Below, in pieces: positions 5,890 to 12,833 of a stretch of DNA of 16,015 bases. Source of the DNA: CAZIWJ01 sp964542855. Lineage in GTDB: Bacteria > Bacteroidota > Bacteroidia > Cytophagales > Cyclobacteriaceae. The stretch is taken from positions 1 through 16,015 of the forward strand of contig CAZIWJ010000060.1 in assembly GCA_964542855.1 (NCBI GenBank), in the 5' to 3' direction. The notes below the pieces were generated by a model. The model had not been told where the DNA came from and ran no database searches. It worked only from the letters and a program-made list of their open reading frames with translations. Positions within the stretch are counted from its first letter, which is position 1. Every line of letters begins with the position of its first letter. A program made the translations under genes and the position numbers.

Positions 5890-8800
5890 TTAATAGGGTG
5901 GTTTAAATATTTTCTTCAGCTTTTTCTTAGCTTCTTCTTTTGCTTCTTTAGTGAGCGATTCGGTTTTCTCTTTGGCTTTCTGCTTCAATTTTTCGGCTTC
6001 AGCTTTACCTTTTGCCTCGGCTTCCTTTCTCAGCTTTTCTGCTTCTGCTTCTGCTTTGGCCTTTGCTTCTGATTTCTGTTTTTCCAGCTTTGCTTTCAGC
6101 TCTGTTTTTTCCTGCTTTAGCCTGGACTCAATTGCGGCCTTGGCCTGGCCGGTAGAACCGCCTTCTGTTTCTGCACCGAGGAGCTTTACCTTCGGATCAT
6201 TATAAGTGCCGTTCACCCCCAGGTTTAACACCACCGTTGATGCATTCCCGGAAATTCTGTTGCCTGTAAGTGTACCGATGGCCTGGTTTACGGCGCTTCC
6301 GATTTCACCTGCGGGAATATTCAGCTTCATGGAGTAGTCCAGGCTACCGTCGATACCGTTGCTACCGGCCACAACCGTTTTAACGTTCCCGATATTTAGT
6401 TCAAAGGGCTCTACAAACACCCGGCCATCACGAATTTCCGCACTCAGAATAACATCCTGCAGGCTGGCTGAATTATTATTCCCGCCCAGATTGGTTACGT
6501 TATTAATTCCTGCAATCAGTTTGCTATCGGTTAACGCAGCTTCTACAATTTTTAAGATTCCCCCACCGGTAATTGAAGCCAGCACCGGGGTCATGTCCTG
6601 AGCCAGTAAACCCTTCATACTAAAGTCGGTAGAAAAATTGCCGGTCATATTTTGAGCAACCGGCGCCAGGGCCTGTACGGTATTAAAAGACTGGTAGGCT
6701 TTTTTTATCCCCAGTTCGTCAATATCCAGTTTAAAATCGAACGCTGGTTTTTCGGGGTTTTGCGTATCATACGTTCCCTGCACGGCGAACATTCCGCCTA
6801 GCGTGTTAAAATTAACCGGGTTCATGCTTACCTTGCCGTTACGGACGGTTATTTTTCCCTCTACATTTCTTAAATCAAGGTTATCGTATTTAACCTGTGC
6901 AATATTAGCCGCGAATACAAAATCGATATTTTTAGGTACTTCAATCACTTTCATTGATGCCGTATCGGCAGGTTCAGTAGCGCTGGTGTCTGCTTCCGTC
7001 ATGAATTCGTTCAGGTCTAATAAAGCAGCAGTAAGGTTAAGCTCTCCCCTAACCGGCTCATTTTCTTTTACCAGGTAGCCAATGTAGTTCTGAACATTTC
7101 CGTCGAGTTGAATATCACTTTTTCCGAGCTGTCCCTTAAAATCGGTTAACTGAGCCTGCTGCGGGTTGAAGCTCGCTTTTGCACTACTCACGGCAAAACC
7201 CTGGGGTAAATCAAGGTCGGCATAGTAAAAATCACGAGCCTCAACTGTACCTGAGGTTTGCAGGGCTTCGTATCGTTCCGCTTCTACATCGGAGTATTTT
7301 CCACTGCTCTTGATGTTAGCTTTCAAAATCCCTTTTACATCCATGCCTTCTAACGGATAAAAATGCTGAATTTTTTCCAGGTCAATTCCTCCGTTTACGG
7401 CCACATCCCAGGTGTAATCGGCCAGGTTAGTCAGGGTCATGCTGGCCGAAAGAGGCTGTTCGTCCAGGAGCAGGTTAAAGTTATTTACCCGCACTTCCGT
7501 GTCGTTCAGCTTGCTGGTTGTATTTATTACTTCAGCATTAAAGTTTATGGCTTCCAGTGGAATCGGGTAGTCGTCGTAACGAACAAAGCCATCTTTTAAC
7601 CCCATGTTTACATTCATGCGGGGAATCGTGTTGGTTAGGGAATCGTATGTTCCCCTGGCCGACATATCCAGGGTGAACAGGCCTTTCAGTTGGGTACCAT
7701 CTAGCCGGATGAATTTCCCCAGTTCAGCGAGGTCCAGGCTGGCATTTGCTTCCATGTCGATGTTGTAAGAAACCAGGTCTTTCAGGAAGAGCGACATGTT
7801 AACGGGGTTGTTCCCCAGTCGGGCTTTAAATGACTTCAGGTTAACCAGGGTGTTATCAATTACTCCGTCGGGATTGTCGACCAGCAGGTTAATCTGTACA
7901 TCTTCCACCGATTCGGGCAGGTCGGGGTAATGAAACATACCATCATCTACCTGTAGGTTAACCTGGAAGGAGGGTAGGGTATTATCGTCATACATTCCCT
8001 TTACAAACCCGTTGAAAGCCAGCCTTCCGGCAGTTTCCAGGTTTTCATATCCCGAAAGGTAGGCGTCGGGAATAAGAGAAAGCAGGTTTTTAAAAGAATT
8101 TTGTTCGGTATCGAACGAGAGGTCCATATCGTACCCGCCAGACTCAGGCATGGCAAAAGTGCCATCTACTCCAAAAGCAAAATCGTTAATGGCAAGCTGG
8201 TTTTTGCGGAAAGTAAAAATGTAATCGTTTAAATTCATGTTGAGGGTAACATCAGCTTCCACGGCCACCTCGTTCATGTATTTTACTCCATCGTAGGCAA
8301 GCACAAATTCGTTGAATGATGATTGGGTAACCATATCAAATACCGACAGGGTGAAATTTCCACTTCCTTCATGGTTAACCCCTTTCATATCGATGTAAGT
8401 GCTGTAAAGTTGATCATCGTATATTATGCGACCGTTAATTATTTGCCAGTGATCAACGGCAATTTGTAAATTACCTGAAGTTGTATCGGCAGGCTGAACT
8501 TCACTCGTGGTGTCGGTTTTGGCAATATCGTAGTTGGCCAGGCCGTTCTCGAGCACTTTAATCTGGATAAGCGGTTGGTCCAGGAAAATACCGTTTACCA
8601 CGGGTTTTTCGTTAAACAGGCTGAACAGGTCGAACTCCACATCCAGGCTTCGGGTGGCAAACAACGTGTCATTTTCAAATGCCTGTTTGCCTACGATACC
8701 AAAATCGCCCAGGCCTACCGTAAGATTCGGGAAGTTTTTGAACAATCCGACGCTAACCTGGTCTGCATTATAGTAAACCTGTGCTTCAACTGATTGCTGA

Positions 8801-8922
8801 ATAGTACGGTCGAGAGCAGCTTTAATCTCGTCTTTGAAGAGGAATGGAACAGTAATGAGGGCGATAAGAACAATGGAGAAAAGTACACCTAACCCGGCGA
8901 GGAGCTTTTTCATAGAATACAT
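5890..8922 (-). CDS. AsmA-like envelope protein with charged C-terminal coil
   Basis: A 1010-residue protein of the AsmA/TamB-like group. Members are inner-membrane-anchored, beta-rich proteins spanning the periplasm and linked to phospholipid transport to the outer membrane; that role is known for the group and only inferred here. Residues 4-30 are a hydrophobic anchor (KKLLAGLGVLFSIVLIALIT). The AsmA N-terminal pattern follows, with FKNFPNLTVGLGDFGI near residue 62 and a long beta-rich middle. The AsmA-type C-terminal region (GSLDYSMKLNIPAGEIG) lies around 880-900. The last 80 or so residues are almost all Lys, Glu and Ala, a predicted coiled coil ending in IFKPPY. That tail is unusual for the family. 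Start: ATG at 8922, or ATG at 8913 (Met4), which would leave a leader of more usual length after the -7 box at 8936. Followed by a terminator at 5821-5853. Confidence 0.88.
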   Translation of the reverse strand: MYSMKKLLAGLGVLFSIVLIALITVPFLFKDEIKAALDRTIQQSVEAQVYYNADQVSVGLFKNFPNLTVGLGDFGIVGKQAFENDTLFATRSLDVEFDLFSLFNEKPVVNGIFLDQPLIQIKVLENGLANYDIAKTDTTSEVQPADTTSGNLQIAVDHWQIINGRIIYDDQLYSTYIDMKGVNHEGSGNFTLSVFDMVTQSSFNEFVLAYDGVKYMNEVAVEADVTLNMNLNDYIFTFRKNQLAINDFAFGVDGTFAMPESGGYDMDLSFDTEQNSFKNLLSLIPDAYLSGYENLETAGRLAFNGFVKGMYDDNTLPSFQVNLQVDDGMFHYPDLPESVEDVQINLLVDNPDGVIDNTLVNLKSFKARLGNNPVNMSLFLKDLVSYNIDMEANASLDLAELGKFIRLDGTQLKGLFTLDMSARGTYDSLTNTIPRMNVNMGLKDGFVRYDDYPIPLEAINFNAEVINTTSKLNDTEVRVNNFNLLLDEQPLSASMTLTNLADYTWDVAVNGGIDLEKIQHFYPLEGMDVKGILKANIKSSGKYSDVEAERYEALQTSGTVEARDFYYADLDLPQGFAVSSAKASFNPQQAQLTDFKGQLGKSDIQLDGNVQNYIGYLVKENEPVRGELNLTAALLDLNEFMTEADTSATEPADTASMKVIEVPKNIDFVFAANIAQVKYDNLDLRNVEGKITVRNGKVSMNPVNFNTLGGMFAVQGTYDTQNPEKPAFDFKLDIDELGIKKAYQSFNTVQALAPVAQNMTGNFSTDFSMKGLLAQDMTPVLASITGGGILKIVEAALTDSKLIAGINNVTNLGGNNNSASLQDVILSAEIRDGRVFVEPFELNIGNVKTVVAGSNGIDGSLDYSMKLNIPAGEIGSAVNQAIGTLTGNRISGNASTVVLNLGVNGTYNDPKVKLLGAETEGGSTGQAKAAIESRLKQEKTELKAKLEKQKSEAKAKAEAEAEKLRKEAEAKGKAEAEKLKQKAKEKTESLTKEAKEEAKKKLKKIFKPPY

Positions 8923-8935
8923 TTTAATTTGGGGG

Positions 8936-8943
8936 CAAAGTTA
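8936..8943 (-). promoter_or_regulatory. Candidate -7 box for the AsmA-like gene
   Basis: The minus strand reads TAACTTTG, an exact match to the Bacteroidota -7 consensus TAnnTTTG, 13 bases before the upstream ATG at 8922. The expected -33 TTG is poor: the nearest copy is 15 bases upstream instead of the usual 17-23. Transcription would start near 8930, giving a very short leader. Moderate to low support. Confidence 0.35.
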
Positions 8944-9071
8944 CTGTCTACATTAAGTCAACGACATTCAGGCTCGCCAGTTATCGTACAACGTAAGAAA
9001 TGAGAACACTTGAACAACCTAATTTTATACCTGAGCAGCAGAAACATACCAAGTAATCCCTTCAGGTTTAT

Positions 9072-9079
9072 TAGCTTTG
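9072..9079 (+). promoter_or_regulatory. Candidate -7 box for typA
   Basis: TAGCTTTG matches the Bacteroidota -7 consensus TAnnTTTG and lies 58 bases before the typA ATG, which would give a leader of about 50 bases. No TTG occurs at the correct -33 distance, so the match is partial. The 215-base region between the divergent AsmA-like and typA genes shows no other clear element. Confidence 0.35.
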
Positions 9080-9137
9080 CAAATAATTACAAAGTAATGG
9101 TGTTCGTTGCACCAATGCTGTAGTACTGTTAACTAAC

Positions 9138-10949
9138 ATGATGAATCAAATTAGAAATATTGCCATCATCGCACACGTTGATCATGGCAAAACTACCCTG
9201 GTAGACAAAATCATTCACGCGGCCAAATTATTCCGCGAAAATCAGGAAAGTGAAGACCTGATACTGGATAACCAGGACCTGGAGCGCGAAAGGGGAATCA
9301 CCATCACCTCCAAGAATGTATCGATCCGTTACAAAGATATTAAAATAAATATCATTGATACCCCGGGTCACTCCGACTTCGGGGGGGAAGTAGAGCGGGT
9401 GTTAAAAATGGCCGACGGAGTGTTACTGCTGGTCGATGCCTTTGAAGGCCCCATGCCACAAACCCGGTTTGTACTGGGGAAAGCACTCGACCTAAACCTG
9501 AAGCCAATTGTTGTCATTAATAAAGTAGACAAGCCAAACTGCCGGCCCGATGAGGTGCACGAGATGGTATTCGACCTGATGTTCAACCTCGATGCCGATG
9601 AGGAGCAACTCGACTTTGTAACCATTTACGGTTCTGCCAAACAGGGCTGGATGTCCGATGACTGGAAAACACCCGGTGAAGACATCACCCCGCTGCTCGA
9701 CGCCATTGTGAAGCACATCCCCGAAGCTCCGGTCAGGGAAGGAGATCCGCAACTGCAAATCAGTTCGCTCGATTACTCAAAATTCGTGGGCCGGATTGCT
9801 ATCGGCAAAATTCACCGGGGAACAATTAAGGAAAACATGAACCTGGCCCTGGCAAAAAGAGATAATACGGTTAAAAATATAAGGATTAAGGAAGTTTACG
9901 TATTTGAAGGCCTGGGAAAAGCCAAGGTAACGGAAGCCCACTCGGGCGATATTTGTGCGCTGGTTGGAATAGAAGATTTTGAGATTGGTGAAACAGTAAC
10001 TACCCGCGAAAATCCTGTTGCACTGCCTCGTATTTCCATCGATGAGCCCACCATGAACATGCTGTTCACCATTAATAATTCGCCTTTCTTCGGCAAGGAA
10101 GGAAAATTTGTTACCTCCAGGCACCTAAGAGACCGCCTGTTGAAGGAAACAGAAAAGAACCTGGCCCTGAAGGTAGAGGAAACAGAGAGCGAGGATAAGT
10201 TCCTGGTTTACGGCAGGGGCGTACTGCACCTTGCTATTCTTATTGAAACCATGCGACGGGAAGGATATGAATTACAGGTTGGCCAGCCCCAGGTAATTTT
10301 AAAAGAAGCTGATGGCCAGCAACTTGAGCCCATTGAGAACCTGGTGGTAGAGGTACCCGATGAAAGTTCGGGAAAGGTAATTGAAATGGTTACCCAGCGA
10401 AAAGGATCGTTACTGGTCATGGAGCCCAGGGGTGATATGCAGCACCTGGAATTTGATATTCCCTCGCGCGGACTAATCGGGCTGAGGAATAACGTGCTAA
10501 CCGCTACCGCTGGTGAAGCAATTATGTCGCACCGCTTTAAAGCTTACGAGCCGTATAAAGGCAATATTTCCGGGCGAATTAACGGTTCGCTCATCTCCAT
10601 GGAAAACGGACCCGGTACGGCTTACTCGATCGATAAACTCCAGGATCGTGGTATTTTCTTTGTAAACCCGGGTGAAGAACTGTATACCGGGCAGGTTATT
10701 GGTGAGCATTCCCGCGATAACGACCTGGTGGTAAACGTGCAAAAAGGGAAGAAACTAACTAACATGCGGGCTGCCGGATCGGACGATAACAGCAAAATAG
10801 CCCCCAAGCGCCAGTTTTCCCTCGAAGAAGCACTGGAGTACATTCAGAAAGATGAATACCTGGAAATTACTCCGCTTTCGATGCGGATGCGTAAAATTTA
10901 CCTCGATGAAAACGAACGCAAGCGCATGACTTCGGCGGCGGCTAAGTAA
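9138..10949 (+). CDS. typA: Ribosome-associated GTPase TypA/BipA
   Basis: TypA/BipA is a translational GTPase related to EF-G and LepA that binds the 70S ribosome and supports large-subunit assembly and growth at low temperature or under stress. At 603 residues the length is typical. GTPase motifs are complete: G1 AHVDHGKTT (12-20), G2 RERGITITS (50-58), G3 DTPGH (74-78), G4 NKVD (128-131) and a G5-type GSAKQGW (about 165-171). The later domains follow the family pattern, with GRGVLHLAILIETMRREGYE and the BipA-specific C-terminus (SRGLIGLRNNVLTATAGEA; then EEALEYIQKDEYLEITP). Two ATG codons lie in tandem (9138 and 9141); either could be used. It is transcribed away from the AsmA-like gene. 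The last 8 bases overlap the end of the converging MutS-family gene, so there is no terminator between them. Confidence 0.98.
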   Translation: MMNQIRNIAIIAHVDHGKTTLVDKIIHAAKLFRENQESEDLILDNQDLERERGITITSKNVSIRYKDIKINIIDTPGHSDFGGEVERVLKMADGVLLLVDAFEGPMPQTRFVLGKALDLNLKPIVVINKVDKPNCRPDEVHEMVFDLMFNLDADEEQLDFVTIYGSAKQGWMSDDWKTPGEDITPLLDAIVKHIPEAPVREGDPQLQISSLDYSKFVGRIAIGKIHRGTIKENMNLALAKRDNTVKNIRIKEVYVFEGLGKAKVTEAHSGDICALVGIEDFEIGETVTTRENPVALPRISIDEPTMNMLFTINNSPFFGKEGKFVTSRHLRDRLLKETEKNLALKVEETESEDKFLVYGRGVLHLAILIETMRREGYELQVGQPQVILKEADGQQLEPIENLVVEVPDESSGKVIEMVTQRKGSLLVMEPRGDMQHLEFDIPSRGLIGLRNNVLTATAGEAIMSHRFKAYEPYKGNISGRINGSLISMENGPGTAYSIDKLQDRGIFFVNPGEELYTGQVIGEHSRDNDLVVNVQKGKKLTNMRAAGSDDNSKIAPKRQFSLEEALEYIQKDEYLEITPLSMRMRKIYLDENERKRMTSAAAK

Positions 10950-12720
10950 TACCCATATTTTCCATGAGTTTACTGGCATTAAAGCTTTTACAAATGCCAT
11001 CGTTTAACCGGTAACTGAACCGGATTTCATCGCCTTCAATAACGCTGTTGAAGCTGTAATTTTTAACCTGGGGGAGTTCGGTACTCAGCTCTCCCAGGGC
11101 AACATCGTGGGTAGAAATTAATCCCATGGCCTCCCGGGCTGTAAGCTTGCGAATGAGGGAAATAGCCCCATTGTTGCGGTCTACAGAATTAGTACCTTTC
11201 AGCACCTCATCAACAAGAAATAATACCCGGCCTTTTTCTTCGATTGTATCGAGCATGGCACGGAGTCGCTTCAGTTCGGCGTAGAAAGACGATATGTTTT
11301 CCTCCAGCGAATCTTGAGTGCGCATGCTGGTGAAGACCTGTGTGGGGGATATAGTCATGGAAGACGCGCAAACCGGTGCCCCGGAAAGGGCCAGTACGGC
11401 GTTGGTCCCAACCGTTCGCAGAAAAGTACTTTTCCCCGACATGTTCGATCCGGTAATTAATCCAACTTCGCCTTTTCCTTTCATGGAAAAGTTATTCAGC
11501 ACCCGAATATCTTTGCCAATCAGGCAATGCCCCATGTTGTTAGCCTCAAACTTGTAAGGAGCTGATGAAATTTCCGGAAATACGTAGTCGCTGTGCTGGA
11601 ACGTAAAACCGGCCAGGCTAACCAGGGCTTCGTATTGTTCAACCACGGCGAGCCAATCAGCAATTTCTCCCTGGTTATTCTTTTTCCAGGTGAGAGAAGA
11701 AAGGTAATGCCAGGCATCGAGCAGAAAAATTATATTGAGTATATGATAGAACAGGTTGCCCCGCGTATCTAACCGTTCCACAATCCGGGTTAATGACTGG
11801 GTGCCCCGGATAGCCCGGTGATTATCGTGAGACAGCTTTTCTTTCAGGTGGTTTATCCGTGCCGATGAAAAATTGCCGTCGGTAATGTGTTTAAACATGG
11901 CCAAATACCCCTGTAGTACCGATGAGGCCTTGCGGGTACGGGTGTATATTTCCGCTACCGGGGCAGCAATCCGGTACAAAACCATCCCGTTAAGTACAAT
12001 AGCCAGTAGGGGTACATAAGCGGCAACATCGAACAGGAAATAAGCCCCGATGGCCAACAAGGTTATTACCGGCAGGAGCAGACGCAGAATGGCCAGCATG
12101 GTAATAGAAAGTGCCGGGTGTTCCTCCAGGGCAATCCACTCAAGCAAGTCTTTTGGCGAATGATTTTTAGTTAGCCGTCCGTAAGCCTGCAGTTTCTGGC
12201 ACCATTCATTCTGGTTAGCCAGCTCTTTTACCGCCTGCTGCCGTAAGGCAATTTCATCGGTAGTGCTGGCTTCCAGCAGCCAGCTGGCAGTAAGCTGTTT
12301 CCCCCCTTCGGTACCCGATCGGTTAACCAGGGTAAAAAGCGAATGCTTGCCAAAAACGTCCAGATCGTATGCGTAAGGGTGTTGCTGGGTTAAAAACCGT
12401 TCACCGGTATCCAGTTCTGTAAAGTTAAATGAGGCCCGGTTTATTTCTTCCTCGTTAATTTTAAGTAAATACTGAAAGATCAGTAGCTTGTACTTAACTT
12501 TATTCTGAAAAGATATTAAAACCAGGAAAACGGCCAAACCAGTACCCCCGCTAATAATCATTGCGCTGATTTCGCGTTCATTGGTAAAGTAAATAAAGAG
12601 CACCAGGGTAACAATGAACAGAATAACCCTTGTGGCTGACAACCAGTTATTGCGACCGGAAAGGCGTTTTACTTCTCCGGTATACTTTTCTTTTTGTGTA
12701 AGGAAAAAATGATCAGCCAT
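10942..12720 (-). CDS. Membrane-anchored MutS-family ATPase
   Basis: A 592-residue MutS-type ATPase without the mismatch-reading and connector domains of MutS. Residues 31-46 and 52-70 form two membrane segments, and 208-250 form a second hydrophobic region with two more likely spans. A MutS core (lever/clamp-like helices) precedes the C-terminal ATPase: Walker A GSNMSGKST (424-432), Walker B VLFLVDEV (499-506) followed by LKGTNSVDR in place of the usual MutS DELGRGTS, and the STHD histidine switch (536-539). Membrane MutS homologues of this kind are known in Bacteroidota (I would place it near the MutS7 group, from memory); their role in DNA repair is not established. The ATG at 12720 fits. 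Its 3' end overlaps typA by 8 bases. A gene for a large envelope protein is divergent from it 113 bases away. Confidence 0.87.
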   Translation of the reverse strand: MADHFFLTQKEKYTGEVKRLSGRNNWLSATRVILFIVTLVLFIYFTNEREISAMIISGGTGLAVFLVLISFQNKVKYKLLIFQYLLKINEEEINRASFNFTELDTGERFLTQQHPYAYDLDVFGKHSLFTLVNRSGTEGGKQLTASWLLEASTTDEIALRQQAVKELANQNEWCQKLQAYGRLTKNHSPKDLLEWIALEEHPALSITMLAILRLLLPVITLLAIGAYFLFDVAAYVPLLAIVLNGMVLYRIAAPVAEIYTRTRKASSVLQGYLAMFKHITDGNFSSARINHLKEKLSHDNHRAIRGTQSLTRIVERLDTRGNLFYHILNIIFLLDAWHYLSSLTWKKNNQGEIADWLAVVEQYEALVSLAGFTFQHSDYVFPEISSAPYKFEANNMGHCLIGKDIRVLNNFSMKGKGEVGLITGSNMSGKSTFLRTVGTNAVLALSGAPVCASSMTISPTQVFTSMRTQDSLEENISSFYAELKRLRAMLDTIEEKGRVLFLVDEVLKGTNSVDRNNGAISLIRKLTAREAMGLISTHDVALGELSTELPQVKNYSFNSVIEGDEIRFSYRLNDGICKSFNASKLMENMGIT

Positions 12721-12833
12721 GTGAAAACAGTATTTTTTTGAATTGCCTGAGCGTTAAAGACAGTTTAAATAATCAGTTGGTCGGGTTTTACGGCCTGCAA
12801 AATAATCGCACAACAAATAAAGAAAATTAACAG

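Noticed and set aside
5951..6205. Plus-strand open frame rich in Ser, Phe and Ala
   Set aside because: It is the complement of the Lys/Glu/Ala coil of the AsmA-like protein; its odd composition follows from that repeat.
9777..10124. Minus-strand frame of 115 codons within typA
   Set aside because: Antisense shadow of a strongly conserved gene; no protein features.
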